DNA from: Streptomyces uncialis
GTDB lineage: Bacteria > Actinomycetota > Actinomycetes > Streptomycetales > Streptomycetaceae
Length of the DNA: 64,000 nt
Assembly: GCF_036250755.1 (NCBI RefSeq)
Contig: NZ_CP109583.1
Span: forward strand, 5,293,501 to 5,357,500
Direction: 5' to 3'
Part shown: piece after piece, positions 54,571-64,000 of the stretch
How positions within the stretch are numbered: position 1 is the first letter of the stretch
Layout: the number at the start of each line of letters is the position of its first letter
Translations under genes and position numbers: made by a program
The notes under the pieces: model-generated
Database searches by the model: none
What the model was told of the DNA's origin: nothing
Seen by the model: the letters and a program-made list of their open reading frames with translations, nothing else

Positions 54571-55635
54571 CCGCCTTCGCTTGCGCCTCCGAGGTTCCCC
54601 CCCCGTGCTGGGCGCACTTCGCTCCTGTGCCGTCGCTCGTGGGTGCGCAGTTCCTCGCGCCCCTGGGTGCTGCCCCTGTCCGTCGTTCTTCGGGTGCGGC
54701 CCGGTCCTCGTCCTGCGCAGTTCCCCGCGCCCCTTTGGGGCGCATCCGGCTTGTTCTTCGGGTCGGTGCCGGTCGGGATTCTCCGTCCTCGATCCGACAC
54801 GCTCGGTACGACGTACCCGTACCCGACTGAAGAGCATCGGAGTCTGCGAGCAGAGATTCCCGCCCACCCCCTCCCGCAGCCGGGCGCCTGCGAGAGGAGG
54901 GGGTATGAACCCCGGCCGGGCTGATGCCAGCCCGCAGGCTGACCGGCAGCCTCAGGTGGGCGCCCCAAAGGGGCGCGGGGAACTGCGCAAAAACGAGGGC
55001 AGACCCGCACCCGAAGAACGACGGACGGGGGCAGCACCTCAGGGGCGCGGGGAACTGCGCACCCCCGGACGACCCGCGCGGGGACAGGTGCGTCCAGGTG
55101 GGGAACCCCAGGGGCGCGGGGAACCGCGCGAGAACGAGGGCGGCCCGCACCTGAGGAGCGACCGCCAGGGGGCAGCACCTCAGGGGCGCGGGGAACTGCG
55201 CACCCCCGGACGTACCCGCACGGGGACAGGTGCGTCCAGGTGGGGAACCCCAGGGGCGCGGGGAACCGCGCGAGAACGAGGGCGGCCCGCACCCGGAGAG
55301 CGACCGCCAGGGGGGGGCAGCACCCAGGGGCGCGGGGAACTGCGCACCCACGTCCGGCCCGCACGGGAACAAGTACGTCCAGGTGGGGAACCCCAGGGGC
55401 GCGGGGAACTGCGCGAGAACGAGGGCGGCCCGCACCTGAGGAGCGACCGCAAGGGGGCAGCACCTCAGGGGCGCGGGGAACTGCGCACCCCTGGACGTAC
55501 CCGCGCGGGGACAAGTGCGTCCAGGTGGGGGGAACCCCAGGGGTGCGGGGAACCGCGCGGCCACCGAGCGACGGCACGGGACAAGTGCGTCCAGCACAGG
55601 GAACCTCGGAGGCGCGAGCGAAGGCGACCCGTACT
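54571..55635 (+). repeat. Intergenic repeat cluster B
   Basis: About 1.06 kb. It opens with CGCCTTCGCTTGCGCCTCC and closes with the inverted copy GGAGGCGCGAGCGAAGGCG. It holds many copies of GGGGCGCGGGGAACTGCGC or AACCGCGC, spaced irregularly, and one conserved module in the same orientation as cluster A (about 54,728-54,988). Repeated units of about 120 bp in its second half look like recent tandem duplication. No coding evidence. Confidence 0.85.
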
Positions 55636-55676
55636 GACTCGGACGCCCCACGCAGCGGTCCCGTACCGTTGACGCC

Positions 55677-56801
55677 ATGACGAGCATCGGTGGTGCGGAG
55701 ATGGTCGACTGGAATCTCGCGGTGGCGACCGCGACCCGACTGGTGAGGCCGGGCCCCGAGGTGAGCCGCGACGAGGCCCGGGCCATCGTCGCGGAACTGC
55801 GCGGGCACGCCAAGGCGTCCGAGGAACACGTACGCGCGTACACCCGCATGGGCGGCCCGGACACCCACGACACGCCGGTGCTGGTGGTGGACCGCCCCGG
55901 CTGGGTCCGCGCCAACGTCGCGGGCTTCCGGGCGATCCTGGCGCCCCTGCTGGAGAAGATGCAGGAACGCCGCAGCGGCGGCCCGGGCGGCGCGGTCCTG
56001 GGCGCGGTCGGCGGCAAGGTCACCGGTGTGGAACTGGGCATGCTGCTGTCGTTCCTGTCCTCACGGGTCCTCGGCCAGTACGAGACGTTCGCCCCGGCGA
56101 CCAGGGACCTCCCGGCGGGCGCGAACGGCGGTGGACGGCTCCTCCTGGTGGCCCCGAACATCGTCCACGTCGAGCGGGAACTCGATGTGAACCCGCATGA
56201 CTTCCGGCTCTGGGTCACCCTCCACGAGGAGACCCACCGGACCCAGTTCACCGCCGTGCCCTGGCTCCGGGACCATCTGGAGGGCGAGATCCAGACGTTC
56301 CTCGCGGAGACCGACGTCGACCCGATGACGTTCCTCGAACGCATCCGCGAGGCCGCGCAGTCGCTCGCCGGAGGGCGCCCGGAGGGCGAGGACGACGACG
56401 GCGGCCGCTCCCTGGTCGAACTCGTGCAGACCCCCGCCCAGCGGGAGATCCTGGGCCGTCTCACCGCCGTGATGTCGCTGCTCGAAGGGCACGCCGACCA
56501 CGTCATGGACGGGGTGGGCCCGGCCGTGGTGCCGTCGGTCGCGGAGATCCGCGAGAAGTTCCAGCAGCGCCGCGCGCAGGGCGCGTCCCGCCTCGACCAG
56601 GCACTGCGCAAGCTCCTCGGGCTGGACGCCAAAATGCGCCAGTACCGCGACGGCGAACGCTTCGTCCGCGCGGTCGTCAACGAGGTCGGTATGGATGGAT
56701 TCAACCGGGTATGGACCTCGCCCAACACCCTCCCGACGAAGGCGGAGATCGGCAAACCGGCGGACTGGGTCGCGCGGGTGCACCGTAAGGCAGAGTCGTG
56801 A
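55677..56801 (+). CDS. Zinc-dependent metalloprotease-like protein (DUF2342)
   Basis: A 374-aa protein of the DUF2342/zincin-like family, sometimes called F420 biosynthesis-associated. The motif LHEETHRTQF (about residue 184-193) is a variant of HExxH. Other family hallmarks are VEREL, LEGHADHVMDGVGP, and RFVRAVVNEVGMDGFNRVW. It is strictly conserved next to tilS in actinobacteria. Proteolytic activity is inferred only from the motif. It reads into tilS after 300 bp. Confidence 0.88.
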   Translation: MTSIGGAEMVDWNLAVATATRLVRPGPEVSRDEARAIVAELRGHAKASEEHVRAYTRMGGPDTHDTPVLVVDRPGWVRANVAGFRAILAPLLEKMQERRSGGPGGAVLGAVGGKVTGVELGMLLSFLSSRVLGQYETFAPATRDLPAGANGGGRLLLVAPNIVHVERELDVNPHDFRLWVTLHEETHRTQFTAVPWLRDHLEGEIQTFLAETDVDPMTFLERIREAAQSLAGGRPEGEDDDGGRSLVELVQTPAQREILGRLTAVMSLLEGHADHVMDGVGPAVVPSVAEIREKFQQRRAQGASRLDQALRKLLGLDAKMRQYRDGERFVRAVVNEVGMDGFNRVWTSPNTLPTKAEIGKPADWVARVHRKAES

Positions 56802-57101
56802 GCCCGGGGCAGCCGAGGGCAGAAGAACGCCCCCGCAATCACCCGTCCGAGGGACCGTGAGCCCCTGACAGGCGTGCGATGCTCGGGGAACGGCTCGGCT
56901 CTGTCACCATCGACACACTCTGAGTGACCGCAGGCGGTGCGACAGCGGCCCGCCCCGGTCGCCCGGCGGACGATCGAGAGCACGATCACTGACGCGCGGT
57001 CAGTCGTCGGCGACCCCACCGGGGCCACCGGCGGCGGCCACCGCCAGGGATCACCGACAGCCCCGAGCCACACCCCCCGAACTTCACGAAGGGCACCGGA
57101 C

Positions 57102-58295
57102 ATGGGTCCCCATCCAGCGGTCGCGGCGATACGCCTGGCGGTTCGCCGCGTACTCCACGACCTCCTCACCGAACACGACCTGCGCGCCCCCGCCGAAGAC
57201 CGCCCCGCCCCCGTCACCCCCCTGAACGGGAGCCCGGCGGCCACCGCGCCCGCGCCCCGTACGGACACCACCCCCCGGGACCGTACGAGCGCCCCCATGA
57301 GCCGTGCCGGCACCGGCGCCCGACCGGGGGCCCGGAGCGCCCGGCGCGCGCCCGGCGCGTCCCTGCTGGACGACGACCCGCTCGCCCCCCTCGTACTCGT
57401 CGCCTGCTCCGGCGGCGCCGACTCCATGGCGCTCGCCTCCGCGCTCGCCTTCGAAGCCCCCAAGCTCGGCATCCGCGCCGGGGCCGTCACCGTCGACCAC
57501 GGTCTCCAGCCCGGCTCCGACCAGCGCGCGGCGGAGGTCGCGGCCCGGCTCACCGGCCTCGGCCTCGGACCCGTGGACGCCGTCGGCGTCACCGTCGGCC
57601 GCGGCGGGGGCCCCGAGGCCGCCGCCCGTGACGCCCGGTACGCCGCGCTGGACGCCGCCGCCGAACGCCACGGCGCCACCGCCGTCCTGCTCGGCCACAC
57701 CCGCGACGACCAGGCCGAGACCGTGCTCCTCGGCCTCGCGCGCGGTTCGGGCATCCGCTCCCTGTCCGGGATGGCCGCGGTCTCGGGCGCCGGTGGCCGC
57801 TACCGGCGGCCCTTCCTCCACCTCGACCGGCAGACCGCCCGCAAGGCGTGCCTCGTCCAGCACCTCCCGGTCTGGGACGACCCGCACAACGCCGACCCCG
57901 CCTACACCAGGTCCCGGCTGCGCCACGAGGGCCTGCCCGCCCTGGAGAAGGCGCTCGGCAAGGGCGTCGTGGAAGCACTCGCCCGGACGGCCCAACTCTC
58001 CCGTGACGACGCCGACGCGCTGGACACCTGGGCCGCCCAGGCGGAGAGCGCCGTACGCGACCCGGCCGGGCTCCTGGAGTGCGCCAAGCTGTACGCGCTC
58101 CCGCCGGCCGTACGGCGCCGGGTGCTGCGCCGCGCGGCCATCGACGCGGGCGCTCCCGCGGGTTCGCTGTTCGCCCGGCACATCGAGGAGATCGACCGGT
58201 TGATCACGGGATGGCGGGGTCAGGGAGCCATCAATCTCCCCGGCCGGGTCGTCGCCCAGCGCCAGGGTGGCAGACTGGTGATCCGGCAAAGCTGA
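57102..58295 (+). CDS. tilS: tRNA(Ile)-lysidine synthetase
   Basis: A 397-aa PP-loop ATPase. It attaches lysine to C34 of the tRNA-Ile with CAU anticodon so that it reads AUA. The PP-loop is SGGADSM (about 103-109), followed by [22 protein letters not shown] and the lysidine C-terminal domain. A non-conserved insert rich in Ala/Pro/Thr (about residues 30-95) separates the short N-terminal helix from the PP-loop. ATG 57102 has GAAGGGCACCGGAC upstream. Essential in most bacteria. Confidence 0.92.
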   Translation: MGPHPAVAAIRLAVRRVLHDLLTEHDLRAPAEDRPAPVTPLNGSPAATAPAPRTDTTPRDRTSAPMSRAGTGARPGARSARRAPGASLLDDDPLAPLVLVACSGGADSMALASALAFEAPKLGIRAGAVTVDHGLQPGSDQRAAEVAARLTGLGLGPVDAVGVTVGRGGGPEAAARDARYAALDAAAERHGATAVLLGHTRDDQAETVLLGLARGSGIRSLSGMAAVSGAGGRYRRPFLHLDRQTARKACLVQHLPVWDDPHNADPAYTRSRLRHEGLPALEKALGKGVVEALARTAQLSRDDADALDTWAAQAESAVRDPAGLLECAKLYALPPAVRRRVLRRAAIDAGAPAGSLFARHIEEIDRLITGWRGQGAINLPGRVVAQRQGGRLVIRQS

Positions 58296-58345
58296 GACGG
58301 GCCCCGCGCACGGCGGCCCGGAACCGGCCCGGACGACCGAAAGTG

Positions 58346-58906
58346 ATGCGGGTGGACGCGAAAGACATGGGCACCGACCTACAGTCGGTGCTCATCACCA
58401 AGGAAGAGATCGACGCGAAGCTGGCGGAGCTGGCCGCGAAGATCGACGCGGAGTACGCGGGCAAGGACGTGCTCATCGTCGGTGTGCTCAAGGGCGCCGT
58501 GATGGTGATGGCGGACCTGGCGCGTGCGGTGTCCACCCCCGTCACGATGGACTGGATGGCGGTGTCCTCGTACGGCGCGGGCACCCAGTCGTCCGGCGTG
58601 GTCCGCATCCTCAAGGACCTCGACACCGACATCAAGGGCAAGCACGTCCTGATCGTCGAGGACATCATCGACTCCGGGCTCACCCTGTCCTGGCTGATCT
58701 CCAACCTCGGCTCCCGCGAGCCCGCGTCCCTCAAGGTGTGCACACTGCTGCGCAAGCCCGAGGCCGCGAAGGTCGCGATCGACGTGGAGTGGGTCGGCTT
58801 CGACATCCCCAACGAGTTCGTCGTCGGCTACGGCCTCGACTACGCGGAGAAGTACCGCAACCTGCCGTTCGTGGGTACGCTCGCGCCCCACGTGTACGGC
58901 GGCTGA
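58346..58906 (+). CDS. hpt: Hypoxanthine phosphoribosyltransferase
   Basis: A 186-aa purine salvage enzyme; converts hypoxanthine or guanine and PRPP to IMP or GMP. The PRPP motif is [17 protein letters not shown], and [15 protein letters not shown] and DWMAVSSYG are typical. It lies between tilS and ftsH, the usual actinobacterial order. ATG 58346 has only a weak ribosome site; a GTG at 58352 is also possible. Confidence 0.94.
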   Translation: MRVDAKDMGTDLQSVLITKEEIDAKLAELAAKIDAEYAGKDVLIVGVLKGAVMVMADLARAVSTPVTMDWMAVSSYGAGTQSSGVVRILKDLDTDIKGKHVLIVEDIIDSGLTLSWLISNLGSREPASLKVCTLLRKPEAAKVAIDVEWVGFDIPNEFVVGYGLDYAEKYRNLPFVGTLAPHVYGG

Positions 58907-59067
58907 GCCGACCGGGCCACGCGGACCCGGGTTCCGGGAACCCTTTCGGGACTCCCGCCGTTGGAGCATTCGGAGGCGGGATTGCCACGGGATTGGCAGT
59001 AGCACCCTGCGGCTTCGGGTGACAATGCTGGGGTACCGTCCGAAGAACAGTCTTTATCAAACTCACT

Positions 59068-61149
59068 ATGGCAGGAGGGACGGGGCGGCATCGCTCCGTA
59101 TGGATGGACGTGAAGCGATACTTCCGTGGGCCGGTCATGTGGATCGTGCTGGCCGTCCTTGCCGTGGTCGTGTTGATGCAGGTCGTCGGTTCGTCCGGTG
59201 GCCACAAGACGGTGGACACCGGCCAGGTCGTCCAGGCGATCAATAACAACCAGGTGGAGTCGGCCCAGCTCACCACTGGCAATTCCCAGACGATCAAGAT
59301 CAAGCTCAAGGACGGCCAGAAGGTCGAGGGCCAGAGCAAGGTCCAGGCGAGCTACATCGGCGACCAGGGCGCCGACCTCGCCGCGGACCTCCAGGCCAAG
59401 TACCAGGACAAGCAGATCCCCGAGGGCTACACCGTCTCGCCCTCGAAGGACAACCCGTTCCTCGGCATCCTGCTGTCCCTCCTGCCCTTCGTCCTCATCG
59501 TCGTCGTCTTCCTGTTCCTGATGAATCAGATGCAGGGCGGTGGCTCCCGGGTGATGAACTTCGGGAAGTCCAAGGCCAAGCTCATCACCAAGGACACCCC
59601 GAAGACGACGTTCGCCGATGTGGCGGGGTCCGACGAGGCCGTCGAGGAGCTCCACGAGATCAAGGAGTTCCTCCAGGAGCCGGCGAAGTTCCAGGCCGTC
59701 GGCGCCAAGATCCCCAAGGGCGTCCTGCTCTACGGTCCGCCCGGTACGGGCAAGACGCTCCTCGCGCGCGCCGTCGCCGGTGAGGCCGGGGTGCCGTTCT
59801 ACTCGATCTCGGGTTCCGACTTCGTCGAGATGTTCGTCGGTGTCGGTGCCTCCCGGGTGCGTGACCTCTTCGAGCAGGCCAAGGCGAACGCCCCGGCGAT
59901 CGTCTTCGTCGACGAGATCGACGCCGTCGGCCGTCACCGCGGTGCCGGTCTCGGCGGTGGTCACGACGAGCGCGAGCAGACGCTGAACCAGCTCCTGGTG
60001 GAGATGGACGGCTTCGACGTGAAGGGCGGGGTCATCCTGATCGCCGCCACCAACCGGCCCGACATCCTGGACCCGGCGCTGCTGCGACCGGGCCGGTTCG
60101 ACCGGCAGATCGCCGTGGACCGTCCGGACATGGTGGGCCGTCTGGAGATCCTCAAGGTCCACCAGAAGGGCAAGCCGGTCGCCCCGGACGTCGATCTGTC
60201 GGCGGTCGCCCGCCGTACCCCGGGCTTCACCGGTGCGGACCTGAGCAACGTCCTCAACGAGGCCGCCCTGCTCACGGCCCGCAGCGACAAGAAGCTGATC
60301 GACAACCACAGCCTCGAAGAGGCCATCGACCGTGTGGTGGCGGGCCCGCAGAAGCGGACCCGGATCATGTCGGACAAGGAGAAGAAGATCACCGCGTACC
60401 ACGAGGGCGGACACGCCCTGGTCGCGGCGGCTTCACCGAACTCCGACCCGGTGCACAAGATCACCATCCTGTCCCGGGGCCGGGCGCTGGGCTACACCAT
60501 GGTCCTGCCCGAGGAGGACAAGTACTCCACCACGCGTAACGAGATGCTCGACCAGCTCGCGTACATGCTGGGCGGGCGCGCGGCGGAGGAACTGGTCTTC
60601 CACGACCCGACGACCGGTGCGGCCAACGACATCGAGAAGGCCACGACCACCGCTCGCGCGATGGTCACGCAGTACGGCATGACCGAGCGTCTGGGCGCGA
60701 TCAAGTTCGGCGGCGACAACACCGAACCCTTCCTGGGCCGGGAGATGGGCCACCAGCGCGACTACTCGGAAGAGGTCGCCGCGCTCGTGGACGAAGAGGT
60801 CAAGAAGCTCATCGAGAACGCGCACAACGAAGCGTGGGAGATCCTCGTCGAGAACCGCGACGTTCTCGACAGCCTGGTTCTCCAGCTTCTGGAGCGGGAG
60901 ACGCTGGGCAAGGAGGAGATCGCCGAGATCTTCACCCACATCATCAAGCGTCCGGCCCGCCCGGCCTGGACGGGCTCGTCGCGGCGTACGCCGTCGACCC
61001 GTCCGCCGGTCCTCTCGCCGAAGGAGTTGTCCCTGACGAACGGCGCCGGCGGCGCCGCCCCGTCACTGACGACCGGCAAGCCCGATGTGACCCCGGTCTC
61101 CCCGACCGAGGCCCCGTCGCCGCAGGAGGACAACCGGCCGGAGAGCTGA
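59068..61149 (+). CDS. ftsH: ATP-dependent zinc metalloprotease FtsH
   Basis: A 693-aa membrane AAA+ protease. Two membrane helices (about residues 24-40 and 131-155) flank an extracytoplasmic loop. The AAA module has Walker A GPPGTGKT (about 224) and Walker [11 protein letters not shown]; the M41 zinc site is YHEGGHAL (HExGH, about 446). The C-terminal tail is Pro/Ser-rich. It removes damaged or short-lived membrane proteins. ATG 59068 or ATG 59104 ([10 protein letters not shown]) could be the start; neither has a strong ribosome site. Confidence 0.95.
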   Translation: MAGGTGRHRSVWMDVKRYFRGPVMWIVLAVLAVVVLMQVVGSSGGHKTVDTGQVVQAINNNQVESAQLTTGNSQTIKIKLKDGQKVEGQSKVQASYIGDQGADLAADLQAKYQDKQIPEGYTVSPSKDNPFLGILLSLLPFVLIVVVFLFLMNQMQGGGSRVMNFGKSKAKLITKDTPKTTFADVAGSDEAVEELHEIKEFLQEPAKFQAVGAKIPKGVLLYGPPGTGKTLLARAVAGEAGVPFYSISGSDFVEMFVGVGASRVRDLFEQAKANAPAIVFVDEIDAVGRHRGAGLGGGHDEREQTLNQLLVEMDGFDVKGGVILIAATNRPDILDPALLRPGRFDRQIAVDRPDMVGRLEILKVHQKGKPVAPDVDLSAVARRTPGFTGADLSNVLNEAALLTARSDKKLIDNHSLEEAIDRVVAGPQKRTRIMSDKEKKITAYHEGGHALVAAASPNSDPVHKITILSRGRALGYTMVLPEEDKYSTTRNEMLDQLAYMLGGRAAEELVFHDPTTGAANDIEKATTTARAMVTQYGMTERLGAIKFGGDNTEPFLGREMGHQRDYSEEVAALVDEEVKKLIENAHNEAWEILVENRDVLDSLVLQLLERETLGKEEIAEIFTHIIKRPARPAWTGSSRRTPSTRPPVLSPKELSLTNGAGGAAPSLTTGKPDVTPVSPTEAPSPQEDNRPES

Positions 61150-61232
61150 CACCGCCGCTGACGTGGCCGTGCGCCGGGGAGACCCCCTGGTGAGGCCCGT
61201 CGGCCGATGATCGGCACGGAATGGATGCCGCG

Positions 61233-61255
61233 CCCCCCTAGTTAGTCTTGGGGGG
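61233..61255 (+). promoter_or_regulatory. Hairpin between ftsH and folE
   Basis: CCCCCC (61233-61238) can pair with GGGGGG (61250-61255) around an 11-nt loop, 60 nt before folE. It could be a terminator of ftsH or an attenuator of folE; there is no T-run. Confidence 0.35.
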
Positions 61256-61314
61256 TGCGGCATTTCCGTGTGCCCGCCAGGTACCGGCTGTACAGCTGAG
61301 GAACGAGGCAGACC

Positions 61315-61920
61315 ATGACCGACCCCGTGACGCTGGGCGGCGAGCGCACGATAGGCGAGTTCGACGAGAAGCGCGCCGAGAACGCGATCAGGGAGCTGCT
61401 GTTCGCGATCGGGGAGGACCCGGACCGTGAGGGTCTGCTGGACACCCCGGCGCGGGTCGCGCGCGCGTACCGGGAGATCCTGGCGGGACTCTGGCAGCAG
61501 CCGGAGGACGTCCTGACGACGACGTTCGACATCGGGCACGACGAGATGGTCCTGGTGAAGGACATCGAGATCGTCAGCCTTTGCGAGCACCATCTGCTGC
61601 CGTTCCACGGGGTCGCCCATGTGGGGTACATCCCCGCGGAGTCCGGCAAGATCACGGGGCTGTCGAAGCTGGCGCGGCTGGTCGAGGTGTTCGCCCGCCG
61701 GCCCCAGGTGCAGGAGCGGCTCACCACCCAGGTGGCGGATTCGCTGATGCGGATACTGGAGGCCAGGGGCGCGATCGTGGTGATCGAGGCCGAGCACATG
61801 TGCATGTCCGTGCGGGGTATCCGCAAGCCCGGCGCGAAGACGACGACCTCCGCGGTACGGGGTCAGCTGCGCGACTCCACGACCCGCGCGGAGGCGATGA
61901 GCCTGATCCTGGCCCGGTAG
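61315..61920 (+). CDS. folE: GTP cyclohydrolase I
   Basis: A 201-aa enzyme; opens GTP to 7,8-dihydroneopterin triphosphate, the first step of folate synthesis. The zinc site is in [12 protein letters not shown] (Cys, His), and [13 protein letters not shown] carries the second Cys. The length is normal. It follows ftsH on the same strand. The next fol genes (folK, folB) lie on the opposite strand beyond a repeat cluster, which is unusual. Confidence 0.96.
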   Translation: MTDPVTLGGERTIGEFDEKRAENAIRELLFAIGEDPDREGLLDTPARVARAYREILAGLWQQPEDVLTTTFDIGHDEMVLVKDIEIVSLCEHHLLPFHGVAHVGYIPAESGKITGLSKLARLVEVFARRPQVQERLTTQVADSLMRILEARGAIVVIEAEHMCMSVRGIRKPGAKTTTSAVRGQLRDSTTRAEAMSLILAR

Positions 61921-62580
61921 TCCGCCCGCCCGTCCGTCCGTCGCCGGGTCGCCTTCTCCCGCGCCCCGAGGTCTGTCCGGCTGTACGTACCTGTCCCTGT
62001 GCGGGTACGTCCGGGGGTGCGCAGTTCCCCGCGCCCCTGGGGTCCCACACCTGGGCGTACTTGTTCCCGTGCGGGCCGTTCGTGGGTGCGCAGTTCCCCG
62101 CGCCCCTGGGTGGTGCCCCCTTGCGGTCGCTTCTTCGGGTGCGGGTCGCCCTCGTTTTCGCGCAGTTCCCCGCGCCCCTTTGGGGGCGCCCCCTGAGGCT
62201 GTTCTCCGTCTGCTGGGGCGGGGTTGAACCATCCTCCTCGTGCAGGCGCTCGGCTACGTAAGGGGGTGGGCGGGAATCTCTGCTCGCAGACTCCGATGCT
62301 CTTCAGTCCGGCAAGGGAACGTCCGACCGAGCGTGTCGGATCGAGGACGGAGAATCCCGACCGGCACCGACCCGAAGAACCGACCGGATGCGCCCCAAAG
62401 GGGCGCGGGGAACTGCGCGAAACCACCGAGCGACGGCACAGGAACGGAGTACGCCCCGCCGGACGGACCTGGGAAGCGCAAGCGAAGGCGACCCGCGGGG
62501 AACCGCGAAAACGACGAGCGACGGCACAGGAACGAAGTGCGCCCAGCACAGGGGGAACCTCGAAGGCGCAAGCGAAGGCG
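61921..62580 (-). repeat. Intergenic repeat cluster C, inverted orientation
   Basis: The same repeat family as clusters A and B: GCGCAGTTCCCCGCGCCCC copies, then the conserved module in reverse (about 62,172-62,405), and it closes with GAAGGCGCAAGCGAAGGCG at 62561-62579. It lies exactly where the fol genes change strand. No coding evidence. Confidence 0.85.
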
Positions 62581-63069
62581 TCACGCCGGGTGGGTGCCCG
62601 GAGGGTGCGGTGTGTCGTCGTCCTCGGGGAGACGGCACACCCGCTCCAGGAACAGCGCGGCAGCTATGACCAGCAGCCCCGCGACGACCGAGAAGCCCGC
62701 GTAGACGGCCTGGTCCCGACGGGCGGGCACATCGAGGGAGCCCAGCAGGAACGCCCCCACACCCCCGTAGAGCCCCGCGATCATCGCCGCGACCAGCGCA
62801 CTCGCCTGCCCGAAGACCAGCGCGCGGGCGGCCATCAGCGGATCGACGCCCTTCGCCCCCGGCTGCCGCTCCCGCTGCGCGCGCAACCGCGCCCGCAGCG
62901 ACAGCGCCGTGGCGACCAGGACGGCGGCGATCACGGCGAGCACGATGGGCGCGGCGAGCGGGACACCGGGCAGGGTGCCGACCGAGTCCCACAGCCGGGC
63001 TCCCGCCCAGGACACCACTCCGGCTCCGAGGAAGAGGCCGAGCAGGGTCCTGATGCGCAGCTGGTTCAC
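62581..63069 (-). CDS. DUF3180 membrane protein
   Basis: A 162-aa protein with four predicted membrane helices (LRIRTLLGLFLGAGVVSWAGARL, VPLAAPIVLAVIAAVLVATAL, ALVFGQASALVAAMIAGLYGG, AVYAGFSVVAGLLVIAAALFLE). The family is restricted to actinobacteria and occurs next to folK. GTG 63069 has GAAGGGA upstream. The function is unknown. Confidence 0.88.
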   Translation of the reverse strand: MNQLRIRTLLGLFLGAGVVSWAGARLWDSVGTLPGVPLAAPIVLAVIAAVLVATALSLRARLRAQRERQPGAKGVDPLMAARALVFGQASALVAAMIAGLYGGVGAFLLGSLDVPARRDQAVYAGFSVVAGLLVIAAALFLERVCRLPEDDDTPHPPGTHPA

Positions 63070-63164
63070 GTCGTCCCTTCTGTCCCGGTCGGAGCCGGTG
63101 GTGTGCGGCTCGGGGCCGGGGTGTCCCGGTCGGTGGCGTTGATGCCCTCGCCCGACCTTAACGA

Positions 63165-63773
63165 CTACTCGGGCAGCCGGAGTTCCAGGTCGGGCCGTGT
63201 GGTGACACCTTCCCGGGTGACTCCGGCGAGGAGATCGCCGACCGCGCCGTGTCCGGGGAGCTCGGCGCCGGGGTCGATGTCGGCCCACGGGGCCAGCACG
63301 AAGGCGCGTTCATGGGCGCGGGGGTGGGGGAGCGTCAGCACCGGGTCGTCCGAGGTCACATCGGCGTAGGTGACGATGTCGACGTCGAGGGTGCGCGGGC
63401 CCCAGCGCTCGTCCCGTACCCGTTCGAACGCCTCCTCGACAGCCTGCGCGCGTTCCAGCAGGGAGCCGGGCGGGAGGGTGGTGCGGATCAGGACGACGGC
63501 GTTGAAGTACGAGGGCTGGCTGCCCGGGTCGACGCCCCAGGGCTCGGTCTCGTAGACCGGGGAGACTGCCTTCACCCGCAGGCCGGGGGTGTCCTCCAGC
63601 GCGTCCACGGCTCCCTGGAGGGTCTCCAGCCGGTTGCCGAGGTTGCTGCCGAGGGACAGTACGGCGCCGCGGGGGTTGCTGAGGGTGGTGTCGGCGGCGT
63701 CCACCTGGGCCACCACGGAGGCGGGGACCGGCTGCACGGTGGGGTCGCTCTGCCCGCCGGGGTGGGTGTTCAT
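63165..63773 (-). CDS. folK: HPPK (6-hydroxymethyl-dihydropterin pyrophosphokinase)
   Basis: A 202-aa enzyme; transfers pyrophosphate from ATP to 6-hydroxymethyl-7,8-dihydropterin. It has LSLGSNLGNRLETLQ, VYETEPWGV and the signature RWGPRTLDVDIV. A poorly conserved N-terminal extension of about 35 residues precedes the fold. ATG 63773 overlaps the folB stop (ATGA). Confidence 0.94.
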   Translation of the reverse strand: MNTHPGGQSDPTVQPVPASVVAQVDAADTTLSNPRGAVLSLGSNLGNRLETLQGAVDALEDTPGLRVKAVSPVYETEPWGVDPGSQPSYFNAVVLIRTTLPPGSLLERAQAVEEAFERVRDERWGPRTLDVDIVTYADVTSDDPVLTLPHPRAHERAFVLAPWADIDPGAELPGHGAVGDLLAGVTREGVTTRPDLELRLPE

Positions 63774-64000
63774 GCGCGGCTCCGGGCGATGGTGACGGTC
63801 ACGTCGTCGAAGGGCACGGTGATGGGCGCGTCCGGTTTGTGGACGCACACCTCGACCTCCTGGACGCCGTCGTGCCGCAGGCAGATCGTGGCGATGCGCT
63901 CGGCGAGCGTCTCGATGAGGTTGACGGGCTCGCCCTCGACGACGGCCACGACCTCCTCGGCGACGATGCCGTAGTGCACGGTTTTCGCCAGGTCGTCGTC
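63770..64000 (-). CDS. folB: Dihydroneopterin aldolase, start outside window
   Basis: The last 76 residues of FolB, including LAKTVHYGIVAEEV, LIETLAERIA and VCVHKPDAPI, which are characteristic of the family. FolB cleaves dihydroneopterin to the substrate of FolK. The stop overlaps the folK start, so the two are translated together. The N-terminus lies beyond 64,000. Confidence 0.9.
   Translation of the reverse strand, partial: DDDLAKTVHYGIVAEEVVAVVEGEPVNLIETLAERIATICLRHDGVQEVEVCVHKPDAPITVPFDDVTVTIARSRA

Noticed and set aside
54960..55600. CRISPR array
   Set aside because: Repeats vary in sequence and spacing, are internally palindromic and GC-rich, and no cas genes are near. This is a REP-like cluster.
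54551..57754. 1067-codon antisense frame across cluster B and the metalloprotease
   Set aside because: It is built from the repeat cluster and the antisense of two conserved genes; the composition is Ser/Arg/Pro-rich.

Overview
The window is high-GC actinobacterial DNA, almost certainly a Streptomyces chromosome. The evidence is the strong third-position GC, frequent GTG starts, ATGA/GTGA gene overlaps, a WhiJ-type DUF397/ATPase/HTH locus, a TipA-type MerR regulator beside glutamate decarboxylase, and the run dacB, DUF2342 protease, tilS, hpt, ftsH, folE.

Region 1 (1-7.9 kb) is a class I lanthipeptide locus of the FxLD type. On the minus strand lie a small ATPase, the precursor peptide, LanB and a LanC cut by the window edge. 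An IS110-family element sits between the precursor and lanB. A probably leaderless HTH/TPR-like regulator and an acetyltransferase are transcribed divergently.

Region 2 (7.9-17.8 kb, plus strand) is a three-gene defence-type operon: a SNF2-class helicase with a DUF3883 end, a DUF1156 DNA methyltransferase, and a DUF499 ATPase with an N-terminal HEPN-like segment. At 17,996-18,038 lies the 3' part of a tRNA-Thr(CGT) gene followed by a terminator. It reads as the distal attachment site of an element that extends to the left.

Region 3 (18.6-26.3 kb, minus strand) is a tightly packed four-gene operon: a CARF protein with an HEPN-like end, a UPF1-like SF1 helicase, a winged-helix-like protein of unknown function, and a two-HKD phospholipase D-type protein. 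No CRISPR array or cas gene is visible. This is the best candidate in the window for a little-described immune system.

Region 4 (27-64 kb) looks like core chromosome. It holds an MFS exporter, a PASTA-less Ser/Thr kinase, an F420/FMN-type oxidoreductase, a UPF0114-IstB fusion, a PolA-type polymerase, zinc-independent L33/L31 with a Zur-like box, the WhiJ-like locus with matching upstream motifs, an aldehyde dehydrogenase, a PadR-controlled ABC exporter with three matching operators, glutamate decarboxylase, the TipA-like regulator, a DedA protein, a ThrE-like exporter, pyrophosphatase, and the dacB-to-fol block. Three intergenic repeat clusters (49.7, 54.6 and 61.9 kb) share a family of GC-rich repeats and one conserved module of about 240 bp. 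The third cluster lies where the fol genes change direction, which suggests a local inversion.
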